A DNA stretch of 47,351 bases, from the NCBI GenBank assembly GCA_028286585.1, contig JAQBRI010000006.1, forward strand, positions 80,558 to 127,908. Reading direction: 5' to 3'. Each line of letters opens with the position of its first letter. Position 1 is the first letter of the stretch. The notes beneath the pieces were generated by a model that worked only from the letters and a program-made list of their open reading frames with translations, did not search any database and had not been told where the DNA came from. Source of the DNA: Candidatus Kaiserbacteria bacterium. Lineage in GTDB: Bacteria; Patescibacteriota; Minisyncoccia; Phycocordibacterales; UBA2100. Positions 1 to 8,272 of the stretch are shown here, one piece after another. The translations under genes and the position numbers were made by a program.

Positions 1-49
1 TAACATCTCCGATAAAGCACCAACATACAATACTCGAACGTGCCATTCC

Positions 50-82
50 TTAACACACGAATAACGACACAGACAATATACA
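50..82 (+). promoter_or_regulatory. Promoter-like repeat, copy A (faces into the 3' end of the 23S gene)
   Basis: Reads TTAACA, then an 18-base spacer starting CACGAATAACGACACA, then CAATATACAAA. It is nearly identical to the 23S promoter at 3855-3884 but points the opposite way, so a transcript from here would run antisense into 23S. A plus-strand gene served by it is not visible. It could be an active antisense promoter or a decayed duplicate. Confidence 0.45.
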
Positions 83-248
83 AACTGGTTATAGAATAGA
101 ACTTTTTTTACGCGTCTCCCAAAACTCCTTTCGAGAGTTCTGTCGATGAATTAGTACGCCTCGGCTCAACACATTACTGTGCTTCCACCTAGCGCCTATC
201 AACGTGATCATCTCTCACGAATCTCAAACGATTCCTAATCTTGGAGTT

Positions 249-281
<33 letters not shown>

Positions 282-422
282 GTTCCCAACATAGCTACGG
301 GGCGATGCACCTGGCGGTACAGCCCCCAGACCAGAGGTTAGTCCAATTCGGTCCTCTCGTACTAGAACCAGATCTCCTCAAGAATCAACGCCTGCAGCAG
401 ATTAAGACCAACCTGTCTCACG

Positions 423-760
423 CATATTACTCACACATTACTGTATGTATTGGACTATAACTTCTTCCTACTGTTTAAAAACAATTGGAAGGCTAACAAT
501 TAGTCTCTACGGGCTCCACGTGAGTGGATTCCCTCGGTATAGCCCTTGCATTACTGCGTAGGATTCCACCGATATAAGTTAGCTTCTCGATATACATTAC
601 TGTATATCGCCGCCGTGAAATGTCGTCTTTTTATTTTTTACATCCACACATATACTGCTCGCATATATGAAGATAATTTGTTTGTATTGGTAACAGTTAA
701 TTTTTCAATGTTTGTCCTCGGGATTCAGACCGTTCAAGAGACCAGTATGTGATCTTCTGA
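423..760 (-). other. Group I intron in 23S rRNA at E. coli position 2593
   Basis: The flanking exons join as CAGACCGT|CGTGAGACAGG, the conserved peptidyl-transferase sequence, so the boundaries are unambiguous. The 5' exon ends in U and the intron ends in G, as group I requires. The core is visible: P7 strands GACTA (501-505) and TAGTC (453-457), with a P8-like CTTCC/GGAAG pairing between them. Near the 5' end, GAACGGTCTG (726-735) is fully complementary to the 5' exon and can serve as internal guide. No homing endonuclease ORF fits in 338 nt. The site is the one used by the Chlamydomonas reinhardtii chloroplast I-CreI intron (known from the literature). Confidence 0.9.
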
Positions 761-806
761 ACGGTCTGAACCCAGCTCGCGTACCTCTTTAATTGGCGAA
801 CAGCCA

Positions 807-837
<31 letters not shown>

Positions 838-1423
838 AGATGAGCCGACATCGAGGTGCCGAACACTGCCGTCGATTTGGACTCTTAGGCAGTACCAGCC
901 TGTTATCCCCAGAGTAACTTTTGTCCGATAATCTTCCGCCGCATCTAATGCGAACGGTCGGTTCACTATGCTCGCGTTTCCGCCCTGCTCGAGATGTACC
1001 TCTCGCAGTCAAGCCAGCTTTTGCCATTGCACTATCGGCACGGTTTCCATTCGCGCCTAGCTGACCATAATAGGCTCCTCCGTTACTTTTTAGGAGGAGA
1101 GCGCCCCACCCAAACTGCCCGCCAGATACTGTCTCAATACGGTTTCTCCGTACTGGTTAGGAATTACAGAAACGAAAGATGGTGTTGCATTGGCGACTCC
1201 ACACATCCCAAAGAATGTGCTTCAAAGTCTCCCATCTACGCTACGTAACGCACCCGTAATCCCAATATCAAGTTGCAGTAAAGCTTCTGGGGTCTTTTCG
1301 TCTAGCTGCAGGAAGGCGGCATCTTCACCGCCCTTGTATTTTCACCGAGCAAGTCCTCGAGACAGTCACCAAGTCGTTATACCATTCGTGCGCGTCGGAA
1401 CTTACCCGACAAGGAATTTCGCT

Positions 1424-1637
1424 CAAGTGTTCCTCAAACTTGGACCATTTCTTAATCCTTTGTCTTACGACAAGTGGGATCCACGGCGTATGGCCTCTCT
1501 TGTGAGCCGCGTGTTTATTTGTACCTTTATTTCTATTGGTTAGGACCATATATACATTACTGTATATGGAAGTAGCTTACGCTCACTCTATTATAATCGT
1601 CCCAGTCCTTCCCGACTCAAATTGCTTTAAGTCGAGA
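1424..1637 (-). other. Small intron in 23S rRNA at E. coli position 1931 (group I-like)
   Basis: Exons join as CCTAAGGT|AGCGAAATTCC, a near-invariant sequence just after helix 69. The 5' exon ends in U and the insertion in G. Candidate core: P8 hairpin TTGTC-GTAA-GACAA, flanked by GGATC and GGTCC, which can pair as P7 with one G-U. A 5' hairpin and a GGGACGATT segment complementary to the upstream exon (AATCGTCC) could form P1/P2. At 214 nt it is very short and has no ORF. The junctions are firm; the group I class is less certain because the classic GACTA/TAGTC P7 is absent. Confidence 0.75.
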
Positions 1638-2474
1638 ACCTTAGGACGATTATAGTTATCGCCGACATTGACCGGGGCTTATATAAGTCAGCACGTACAT
1701 AAATGCACGTACCCCCCATATTTGACCTTCCGGCATTGGTCAGGCATCACCCCCTATACTTCCTCTTACGAGTTTGCAGGGAGCTGTGTTTTTGATAAAC
1801 AGTCGCTTGATGTACTTTCGCTGCGGCCTCCTATAAATAGGAGGCAGGCCATATTCCGAAGTTACGGCCGCTTTTTTGCCGAGTTCCTTGAGGACCTCTC
1901 ACTCGTTCACCTTGGGCTACTCGCCCTGATCACCTGTGTCGGTTTGCGGTACGGTGTACTTATAGTTATGCTTAGAAGTTTTTCTTGGAAGCGTGCTCCT
2001 GTGAATCTGATTCAGCCGAAGCCTCCTCATCTCTGCTCTACTCGGACTAACGCGAAGCGGATTTACCTACCTCACATCCTCATAGCTTAAACCCAAATCC
2101 AATAATGGGCTCACAGTACAACCCTTCGTCCCTCCATCGCACCATACGTACGTCACAGAATATTAACTGTGTATCCATCGCCTGCGGCTATCGCCATCGG
2201 CTTAGGACCGACTAACCCTTCGTTGATCTTCATTGCGAAGGAAACCTTGATCTTTCGGTGTGCATGAATCTCACATGCATTGCGGTTACTCGTGCCAACA
2301 TTTTCACTTCTATACGCTCCACCCTGGGTCACCCCTTGAGCTTTATCGCAGTATAGAACGCTCTCCTACCACGACCTCTATAATAAATTATAAAAATCAT
2401 CCGCATCTTCGGTACTACGCTTAGACCCGATCATTTTTGGCGCAAGGTCTCTAAGTGAGTGAGCTGTTACGCTT

Positions 2475-2509
<35 letters not shown>

Positions 2510-3081
2510 CACTGTCTGAGAAACCTCACCTCCTTAAGTTCACTGAGCGTAGATTTAGGGACCTTAGATGGCGGTCTGGGCTGTTTCCCTTTTGACTGAC
2601 GGAGCTTCGCCCCCGTAGTCTAACTGCCGTGCTGTAATCTCTGGTATTCGGAGTTTGATAGGATTCGCGATCTTTCGACCTGTCGAATCCTTCCAGTGCT
2701 CTACCCCCAGAGGGATCACACGACGCAAGCCCGAAAGCTCTTTCGGAGAGAACCAGCTATTACCAGGTTCGATTAGCTTTTCACTCCAACCCACAAGTCA
2801 TCCAAAGATTTTGCACAATCAACTGGTTCGGGCCTCCCTCCTGATTTCTCAGAAGTTCACCCTGCTCATGGGTAGATCACCTGGCTTCGGGTCTGATACA
2901 TGCGACAAACGCGCTATTCACACTCGCTTTCGCTACGGCTCCATCCGATAGGACTTAGCCAAGCCGCATGCACCAACTCGTTGGCTCATTCTTCAATAGG
3001 CACGCCATGGAGGTCCGATTGCTCGAACCTCTCTGACTCCTTGTAGACATATGGTTTCAGTTCTATTTCACTCCCCTTATC

Positions 3082-3124
<43 letters not shown>

Positions 3125-3854
3125 ATCTGAAAAAGTATGTAGCCTTACCAGTTAGTTCTGGCAAATTCACTCAGGCTATTCGTGTCCTGAGCTACTCAAG
3201 AACTACAACCATAGAGATGCTTTGTTTTCGAGTACGGGACTATTACCCCCTGGGGTCGTGCTTTCCAACACGTTCCTCTAACTCAGCATTTTGTAACTCT
3301 ACCTGTTTCCAGCGTTGTAGCCTTATGACCCCCATCCCCTTAGACAGCACCGAGTTGCCTCGGTCCTATCTAAGTGGTTGAGTTTGGGCTCCTCCCGTTT
3401 CGCTCGCCGCTACTAAGGGAATAACTATTGTTCTCTTTTCCTCCAGGTACTGAGATGTTTCACTTCCCTGGGTATGCTCTCCATATCGTTTAAGTATGAA
3501 GTTATAGAAGTTTGTTCTATAGGGTTTCCCCATTCGGAAATCTCCGGATCAAAGGTTGCTTGGCACCTCCCCGAAGCATATCGCCGCTAAGCCACGTCCT
3601 TCATCGCCTTTTTCAGTCTAGGCATCCACCATACGCCCTTATTCAGAACTCCCGCTAGGAGTTCTGAGAACCGCGTAATTCTATTCACAACATTCTATTA
3701 CTAGAATGCGCGCCTGACACCTTTCGGAGCGTCAGACGACTTCAAGTCCCTTTCGCGTCAAACGCGATTAGGGATTCCTGTGTTGAGTAGGTAGACCATA
3801 CCTCTCAACATTTTATTCTTATTCTATCCGTCATGTTTTACCATGACGGTTTTG

Positions 3855-3884
3855 TATATGTTTGTGTCGTTATTCGTGTGTCAA
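3855..3884 (-). promoter_or_regulatory. Promoter of the 23S rRNA gene (copy B)
   Basis: TTGACA (3879-3884), an 18-base spacer, and CATATA (3855-3860), read on the minus strand. The expected start is near 3849, at the base of a perfect hairpin CCGTCATG/CATGACGG (3828-3849), about 190 bases before mature 23S. The extended spacer CACGAATAACGACACA is shared with copy A at 50 and in part with copy C at 15047. Confidence 0.65.
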
Positions 3885-3917
3885 AGTACTGCTCAAAAAA
3901 ACATATATATGACTCAA

Positions 3918-4003
3918 GAAAAAAGCCGCTTCGAAGCGGCCACGTTGCGCAAAACTGCGCGACTACCGCTTCATTGCTTTGCTAAATTCTCTACTCATAT
4001 ATG
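3918..4003 (-). ncRNA. Short independent transcript (small RNA or 11-residue peptide)
   Basis: Between its own promoter (4010-4038) and an intrinsic terminator (GCCGCTTCGAAGCGGC at 3925-3940 followed by six T on the minus strand) lies a predicted transcript of about 86 nt. It contains an 11-codon frame, MSREFSKAMKR (3998 to 3963), starting about 5 bases after the expected transcription start, then a small GCGCA/TGCGC hairpin. It is not a tRNA or a known RNA family that I recognise. Whether the peptide or the RNA is the product cannot be decided from sequence. Confidence 0.45.
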
Positions 4004-4009
4004 CGCGGA

Positions 4010-4038
4010 AGTGTATACGATATATAGATCCTTGTCAA
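4010..4038 (-). promoter_or_regulatory. Promoter of the short transcript
   Basis: TTGACA (4033-4038), a 17-base spacer and TACACT (4010-4015) on the minus strand: one of the best sigma-70-type matches in the window. The only thing it can drive before the terminator at 3918-3940 is the 86-nt unit. Confidence 0.6.
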
Positions 4039-4131
4039 ATTTCTACCCTACCAGCCTTGTCCATATACAATGGCTACATTGCTGGATTTTAGGGTTTTTT
4101 GAAATAGAGCTAAAAAAGCTCGAAATTGTAT

Positions 4132-4169
4132 AAAAAATCTGCCCCGACAACATGTGTGCCGGGGCAGAT
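4132..4169 (-). terminator. Terminator of the orphan gene at 4258-4569
   Basis: ATCTGCCCCG (4137-4146) pairs with CGGGGCAGAT (4160-4169), and a run of T follows on the minus strand. It lies about 90 bases after the stop codon and isolates the gene from the 23S region. Confidence 0.85.
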
Positions 4170-4257
4170 GAGAACGGCATCAGCCGTCAAAGATCAGTTT
4201 CCTCCCTAGACCCGGGCCGCTCTGATGACAGCCGTTGTGGGCCGTTCAAGCCGCCGA

Positions 4258-4569
4258 TCAGCGCTTGGCGCCGTTCTTCGACAAATACACCTTGTAGCCG
4301 AAGCCTTTCAGCGCGTCGCGCGCCATGATCTCGAATTCGTTCGGTGAGAGTTCGACGACGGCGCCGTTCTCGCCCAGAATGGAGATCTTGTCGGACGCCG
4401 AACCGTACGAGGTCTTGGCGGACTTCACTTCTTCGCCGGCGGCGGTCGTGCCGTGAAATTTCCGCGGCGCTTCCTTGGTGCCGAAGATTTTCTGCATCAT
4501 CGCGATCCGGTCGGCGGAGGTGAGTGCAACTTTACCCTTCGAAGCGGTGGTGTGCGAAGCAGTCTGCAT
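4258..4569 (-). CDS. Orphan G+C-rich protein of unknown function (103 aa)
   Basis: I do not recognise the family. The protein is small, basic at both ends and has no membrane segment or signal peptide. The N-terminal half carries a short helix-like stretch (LTSADRIAMMQKIF) and the C-terminal half an amphipathic part (PNEFEIMARDALKGFGYKVY). The start at 4569 is chosen because AGGGA lies 8 bases upstream; the longer frame reaching 4875 overlaps the next gene and is not credible. The gene stands alone: promoter TTGCTT-N16-TATTAT at 4648-4675, terminator at 4132-4169. Its codons are visibly richer in G and C than its neighbours, suggesting transfer or a special expression class. Confidence 0.75.
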   Translation of the reverse strand: MQTASHTTASKGKVALTSADRIAMMQKIFGTKEAPRKFHGTTAAGEEVKSAKTSYGSASDKISILGENGAVVELSPNEFEIMARDALKGFGYKVYLSKNGAKR

Positions 4570-4647
4570 TGGAATATTCCCTGTGTTGAAAAGAGCATGC
4601 CCGTCGGTGACGGACACTTGCTCCGTCGTCCCCAATTGGACTCGCGG

Positions 4648-4675
4648 ATAATACCATAGCTTATACAAAAAGCAA
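4648..4675 (-). promoter_or_regulatory. Extended -10 promoter for the 4258-4569 gene
   Basis: TTGCTT (4670-4675), a 16-base spacer ending TGG, and TATTAT (4648-4653). The TGG before the -10 makes it an extended -10 promoter. The -35 overlaps the edge of the upstream terminator hairpin. Confidence 0.65.
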
Positions 4676-4699
4676 GAGCGACGCCTAACGACGTCGCTC
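4676..4699 (-). terminator. Terminator of the channel-like gene at 4724
   Basis: GAGCGACG/CGTCGCTC, 8 bp with an 8-base loop, followed on the minus strand by TTGCTTTTT. Confidence 0.7.
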
Positions 4700-4723
4700 G
4701 AGACTATACATGCAAATATTTGG

Positions 4724-5413
4724 TTACTTATCGTGTGACATGTCGTCTTTAACCTTTTCAATAAGCTTTGCTGCCGCATCTCGGCCACCCAATCCAAATG
4801 CGAGACCTGCAGCAAGCGAAGTCGCGAGCACGAAGCCGGCAAAAAGCATTTGAAGAAATTGAGAACCAATGCCAAGCTGAATCAGAGCAGTCATAACTGC
4901 AAAAATCCATATTGCCCACTGCGCAACGGTGCCGGCAAAATTGCCATGGCGCGATCCAGCAGCATTTGCAGAACCCGCAACAAACTTTTTTACAAAGTCT
5001 GCAACAACCGCGGCTAGGATAATAACGAGTACTGCCTGAATCACATGTGGCAGATACAAAAGCACGACCTGTTCAAGTGCAATTGTAACGGCCGTCAACC
5101 CCACCACTTGAAACGCTGCCAAAAGGAACGACAACACCACAAACCACATAACGAGACTTCCAAGGAATTTTCCTATATTGAGTTTGAAACCAAATTCCTT
5201 TGCAGCATCAGAGAGACCTGCACTTTTCATAACCTCATCAAGACGCAGTACTCTGCAAGCAGAATCGACGATGCGATACAAGATGACGCCAAGTATCCAA
5301 CCCACAACCACAAAAATCACGGCCGCAAAGAGTGCTGGCACGTATTGAACGATTACATATCCTAAATCTCCCATCGAACCTTGCAATGCTCCCATTGAAT
5401 CATTAGGTGCCAT
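4724..5413 (-). CDS. Conserved TM-helix protein, MscS-related channel-like (229 aa)
   Basis: Integral membrane protein with about five hydrophobic segments (around residues 20-45, 80-105, 115-140, 165-185 and 190-210). The end GLAFGLGGRDAAAKLIEKV matches the signature of the conserved TM-helix family (PF05552) related to the pore helix of MscS channels; the beta domain of true MscS is absent. A role in osmotic adaptation is inferred from the family only. It is followed by its own terminator at 4676-4699, so it appears monocistronic. There is no clear Shine-Dalgarno; TACGAT lies 13 bases before the ATG as a possible -10. Confidence 0.8.
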   Translation of the reverse strand: MAPNDSMGALQGSMGDLGYVIVQYVPALFAAVIFVVVGWILGVILYRIVDSACRVLRLDEVMKSAGLSDAAKEFGFKLNIGKFLGSLVMWFVVLSFLLAAFQVVGLTAVTIALEQVVLLYLPHVIQAVLVIILAAVVADFVKKFVAGSANAAGSRHGNFAGTVAQWAIWIFAVMTALIQLGIGSQFLQMLFAGFVLATSLAAGLAFGLGGRDAAAKLIEKVKDDMSHDK

Positions 5414-5520
5414 ATAAATATTTTGTATCGTAACGTCTATTGGTAATGCATTAATAGTATCATCGATATGTTTTTATTATCGATACACTTGTTCGCACAT
5501 GTGGATAGCACGGATTCAAT

Positions 5521-6135
5521 TTATAACAGACTACTTTTGTCCATGAGGATTGTGTGAGGAAAATCAAGTGTGTCACGCAAAAGTCGATCCTGAATAGTCA
5601 TTCGATATCGAAACTCTGCAACCGGAAAAGCCGCATAGCGGATTTCACGTCCAAACAATTGCTCGAGTGAACGCAGCGCTTTGTCGAGTACCCGTTTTTG
5701 CAAATCGTCTACTGCCATCAATACATCAACTGGTCGCGCTGAATCATTTACAAACGAACCTGAGAGTATAATAGTAGACACCTTGCCGGTCTTTTTGAGT
5801 GTGGATGCAACCAGATCAAACTGCGCCGGAGAAACGTCTTGTACAAAATTAGTGATAGCGGCTATATATTCAAATTGAGGATTCAATATCCACGCTCGTT
5901 CTTTTTTTGACTTTTTCTTGGTATCAGGAAATTTGACGGTAATAGTCATACTCTTAATCAGTTTGATCGCCTCGAGTTGCTTGATCTCGTGAACGACAGT
6001 TCCTCTAGTCACACCAGCACGCCGCACGATAGTGTTAAGTGTGTGTGGTTCACTTTGATTAAAAAGAAAAATTCGAAGGAGTCGTGCACGCGCCGCATTG
6101 TCGAGAAAAAGACTGAGAAAATCTACATGTTTCAT
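5521..6135 (-). CDS. Winged-helix regulator with degenerate nucleotidyltransferase domain (204 aa)
   Basis: Residues about 5-60 form a winged-helix DNA-binding domain (helix-turn-helix around TIVRRAGVTRGTVVHEIKQL). Residues about 110-200 resemble a minimal nucleotidyltransferase: LSGSFVNDSARPVDVLMAVD corresponds to the GS...D.D motif, but the spacing and acids are degenerate, so catalysis is doubtful. This HTH+NTase-like architecture is common in CPR and archaeal genomes. The start at 6135 fits an extended -10 (TGG TATCAT) seven bases before the ATG; the longer frame to 6177 would run through the rplL terminator. The target is unknown. Confidence 0.7.
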   Translation of the reverse strand: MKHVDFLSLFLDNAARARLLRIFLFNQSEPHTLNTIVRRAGVTRGTVVHEIKQLEAIKLIKSMTITVKFPDTKKKSKKERAWILNPQFEYIAAITNFVQDVSPAQFDLVASTLKKTGKVSTIILSGSFVNDSARPVDVLMAVDDLQKRVLDKALRSLEQLFGREIRYAAFPVAEFRYRMTIQDRLLRDTLDFPHTILMDKSSLL

Positions 6136-6169
6136 TCCTTGGATGATACCACAAAGTTTTAAGCAAAAA

Positions 6170-6187
6170 CACCCCATTTTTGGGGTG
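6170..6187 (-). terminator. Terminator of rplJ-rplL
   Basis: CACCCCA/TGGGGTG with a T4 loop, flanked by runs of A and T so it works on either strand. It separates rplL from the HTH gene. Confidence 0.85.
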
Positions 6188-6213
6188 TTTTTGCTATAAA
6201 ATGCAGGAAAAAA

Positions 6214-6606
6214 TTACTTCAATGTTACTTTTCCACCCACTTCTTCGATCTTCTTCTTCAATGCCTCTGCATCTTCTTTCTTCATGCCTTGCTTAAGCAT
6301 TGCTGGAGCTGACTCAACAAGAGTCTTTGCATCAGCAAGACCAAGTGCGAGTACTTCCTTGACGATTTTGATTACTGCGATCTTTTGTTCTCCAAAAGAT
6401 GTAAGTTCAACATCAAATTCTGTCTTCTCTTCGCCTGCTGCAGCTGCTGCTGGGCCTGCTACTGCTACTGCCTGCGCTGATACACCAAACTTGTTTTCGA
6501 GAACCTTGACGAGTTCGTGCAATTCGATAACTGTCATCTCTTCAACTTTTGATACGAGATCCTTAAACTTTGCTGGTACTTCGTGAACGATAGTTTCTTC
6601 TGACAT
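6214..6606 (-). CDS. rplL: Ribosomal protein bL12 (L7/L12), 130 aa
   Basis: Stalk protein of the large ribosomal subunit that recruits translation GTPases. The N-terminal dimerisation region (residues about 8-40) is followed by an Ala/Gly-rich hinge ([11 protein letters not shown]) and the C-terminal factor-binding domain ([51 protein letters not shown]). Length is normal. The start at 6606 ([10 protein letters not shown]) is 24 bases after the rplJ stop, so the two are co-transcribed, and the terminator at 6170 ends the unit. Confidence 0.97.
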   Translation of the reverse strand: MSEETIVHEVPAKFKDLVSKVEEMTVIELHELVKVLENKFGVSAQAVAVAGPAAAAAGEEKTEFDVELTSFGEQKIAVIKIVKEVLALGLADAKTLVESAPAMLKQGMKKEDAEALKKKIEEVGGKVTLK

Positions 6607-6630
6607 AGATAATATGATTAACAATAATAA

Positions 6631-7137
6631 TTATTCTGACTTCTTGGTTGCAATGGCGTTCAATGCAACTACAAATCCTGCGATTGGTGAATTGATCACG
6701 TTGAGGAACATACCCCGCAATACAGGTACTGGCGGAATGGTTGCGATTTCTCGCATCTCAATTGCATTCTTAAGTCCTCCAGTAAAGATTCCCCCAAGAA
6801 TGACAAGCTTGTCGACTCCGAGCTCTTTTGCAAAAGCGTGAATCTTACTTGCTGGCATTGTTGGATCTCCGTCTGGTAATGAACTATATGCAATAGCGAG
6901 CTCTCCTTCAAGTGGCAACTCTTCGTGCTTGAAACCAAGATTGGTCAATGCGATGCGAATGAGTGACTTCTTGGCAACGACATATCCTACACCATCATTT
7001 CGCAATGATCGGCGCATACGTGTCTCGTCTCCAACGTTCACCTTGGTGAAATGTACAAACACCGATGATGCAGCTCCCTTGAGTGCTGCTTCTACCTGCG
7101 CGACAATTGCACGCTTTTGATCTTTGGTTTTTGCCAT
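6631..7137 (-). CDS. rplJ: Ribosomal protein uL10, 168 aa
   Basis: Base of the ribosomal stalk, binding 23S rRNA and bL12 dimers through its C-terminal helix. Recognisable segments: MAKTKDQKRAIVAQVEAAL, the RRSLRNDGVGYVVAKKSL stretch of the RNA-binding domain, and the helical end ALNAIATKKSE. Start at 7137. It heads the rplJ-rplL operon behind a structured leader at 7138-7240. The usual neighbours rplK and rplA are not adjacent: rplK is 29 kb away and rplA is not in the window. Confidence 0.96.
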   Translation of the reverse strand: MAKTKDQKRAIVAQVEAALKGAASSVFVHFTKVNVGDETRMRRSLRNDGVGYVVAKKSLIRIALTNLGFKHEELPLEGELAIAYSSLPDGDPTMPASKIHAFAKELGVDKLVILGGIFTGGLKNAIEMREIATIPPVPVLRGMFLNVINSPIAGFVVALNAIATKKSE

Positions 7138-7240
7138 ATAAACTCTTATATAACGAACTAATAATCTGGAGTTGGATTGACCTCGGTAAGTCTGATACCC
7201 TCGTGTTCTGAGAGATGCCCACTGTCTCAAGCCCAGTCGA
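7138..7240 (-). promoter_or_regulatory. L10 leader (autoregulatory RNA)
   Basis: The region between the predicted transcription start and rplJ contains CUUGAGACAGUGGGC and, further on, CUUACCGAGGUC, which resemble the conserved kink-turn/three-way-junction elements of the ribosomal L10 leader. In that family, L10(L12)4 binds the mRNA and represses its own synthesis. The identification rests on position plus these motifs. Confidence 0.65.
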
Positions 7241-7243
7241 TAG

Positions 7244-7273
7244 ACTATATCGTGCAAAGGCTCAAAAGTCCAA
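7244..7273 (-). promoter_or_regulatory. Promoter of rplJ-rplL
   Basis: TTGGAC (7268-7273), an 18-base spacer and TATAGT (7244-7249) on the minus strand. It lies back-to-back with the plus-strand promoter at 7275-7302, with one base between the two -35 boxes. Confidence 0.6.
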
Positions 7274-7274
7274 T

Positions 7275-7302
7275 TTGACTGACAGTATTTGTATGGTATT
7301 AT
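7275..7302 (+). promoter_or_regulatory. Extended -10 promoter for the 7322 gene
   Basis: TTGACT (7275-7280), a 16-base spacer ending TGG, and TATTAT (7297-7302). The layout is the same as for the promoters at 4648 and 35912, which also precede orphan genes. The expected start is near 7309, 13 bases before the ATG. Confidence 0.7.
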
Positions 7303-7321
7303 GATTTTAGGTTAAAAAAAT

Positions 7322-7576
7322 ATGGGAGGCGTCAGACTTATCTTCATACAATGGAGAAAGCTGGTGCACATACTACGAAGGAATGAGCTGGAATTTTTGA
7401 GGCAAATCTGTTGCCTCAAGGACCAGATAGTGTTCAACAGGCTGTTCGATGAAATACTCGAGCATTCGAAGATCACGATACCTGATCCTACTCATTTACC
7501 AGTAGGCGAAAGCCTAGATATGGAGTTTGTCTGCTACTGCGCGAACGAACTCCACATCCCCTACGTCATTCAATAG
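7322..7576 (+). CDS. Orphan small protein of unknown function (84 aa)
   Basis: The only plus-strand gene in the first 16 kb. The family is not recognised. The N-terminal third is basic and helical (WRKLVHILRRNELEFLRQI), and the C-terminal part contains IPDPTHLPVGESLDMEF and ends CYCANELHIPYVIQ; four cysteines are present. There is no signal peptide or clear membrane segment. It has a strong promoter of its own at 7275-7302, a 13-base A-rich leader without Shine-Dalgarno, and a terminator at 7591-7628. Such framing supports a real gene even without homology. Confidence 0.6.
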   Translation: MGGVRLIFIQWRKLVHILRRNELEFLRQICCLKDQIVFNRLFDEILEHSKITIPDPTHLPVGESLDMEFVCYCANELHIPYVIQ

Positions 7577-7590
7577 AGAATCACACAATT

Positions 7591-7628
7591 AATACGCCGG
7601 ACGTTGTCAAATGACAATCCGGCGTATT
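7591..7628 (+). terminator. Bidirectional terminator between 7322 and 7635 genes
   Basis: AATACGCCGG (7591-7600) pairs with CCGGCGTATT (7619-7628); the loop contains a second nested pairing TTGTCA/TGACAA. It serves the converging genes on both sides. Confidence 0.75.
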
Positions 7629-7634
7629 TACTTT

Positions 7635-7811
7635 TCATTGTTGCACACTCGGAGAATCGAACATCATAGCTCGCGACGCTGCAGCACGCTGTTCTGCATC
7701 CTGATTGACGCTATATCTACCAACTAGCACGGTCATACTGATACTCAAGCCAATAAAGACCATGAAGCCAAAAAAGAAGTGCATGAAGGATGCAGTCGGT
7801 GTCCGTTTCAT
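7635..7811 (-). CDS. Small single-pass membrane protein (58 aa)
   Basis: One hydrophobic segment (FMHFFFGFMVFIGLSISMTV, residues about 9-28) and a polar tail ending DSPSVQQ. The family is not recognised. The start at 7811 is chosen because TATACT (7818-7823) lies exactly six bases before the ATG, predicting a leaderless mRNA. It lies alone between the terminator at 7591 and the next upstream gene. Confidence 0.6.
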   Translation of the reverse strand: MKRTPTASFMHFFFGFMVFIGLSISMTVLVGRYSVNQDAEQRAAASRAMMFDSPSVQQ

Positions 7812-7854
7812 ACCTACAGTATATAACATGTATACACACTGACCCAGAAGATTG

Positions 7855-8271
7855 TTACTTTCTCTTTCTGCCCAACAAAATTACTGCACCATGTACCACT
7901 ACCCACAAAATAGTTGCGGCTAGGAAAATGGCACCGAGAAACCAAGCTGCTGATATATTATTGAATGGAAATGCATCTGGTGAAACTGTACTGATCATGT
8001 ACGCCGCGATAACGAGGTAGATGCTAGCAAAAATCGCCCATATTTTAGTGATGCGCACTGGAACAAAAAGCATAATGACCCCAACCCCTAAACACCATTT
8101 GCCGAATTCAAAGGTGGGAAATCCGATAATATCCATGCAGTTTCCATAATTTCTCAAAAAGTCACAAGAGTAGTCTCTCAGCGGATCGATAGTTAAAAAA
8201 ATCTCTCCTACTCCCAGTACTATTCCCACTACAACTAAAGGTACCATTCGCCAAATATTTTTAATCAACAT
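7855..8271 (-). CDS. Four-helix integral membrane protein (138 aa)
   Basis: Four hydrophobic segments near residues 8-27, 58-72, 76-96 and 108-130, with a short cysteine-containing loop (YSCDFLRNYGNCMD) between the first two. Ends in a basic tail (GRKRK), suggesting a cytoplasmic C terminus. The family is not recognised. The ATG lies one base after the stop of the large lipase-like gene, so the two are transcribed and probably translated together; a role in export, anchoring or regulation of that protein is inference. Confidence 0.7.
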   Translation of the reverse strand: MLIKNIWRMVPLVVVGIVLGVGEIFLTIDPLRDYSCDFLRNYGNCMDIIGFPTFEFGKWCLGVGVIMLFVPVRITKIWAIFASIYLVIAAYMISTVSPDAFPFNNISAAWFLGAIFLAATILWVVVHGAVILLGRKRK

Positions 8272-8272
8272 A

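Noticed and set aside
1-132. Possible 5S rRNA downstream of 23S
   Set aside because: No conserved 5S segment could be recognised before the window edge.
3843-4133. 96-aa plus-strand open frame
   Set aside because: It covers the 23S promoter and the short transcript with its terminator on the other strand; the composition is not protein-like and it has no ribosome binding site.
4570-4875. Upstream extension of the 4258 gene to 205 aa
   Set aside because: It overlaps the neighbouring gene, its terminator and the promoter at 4648.
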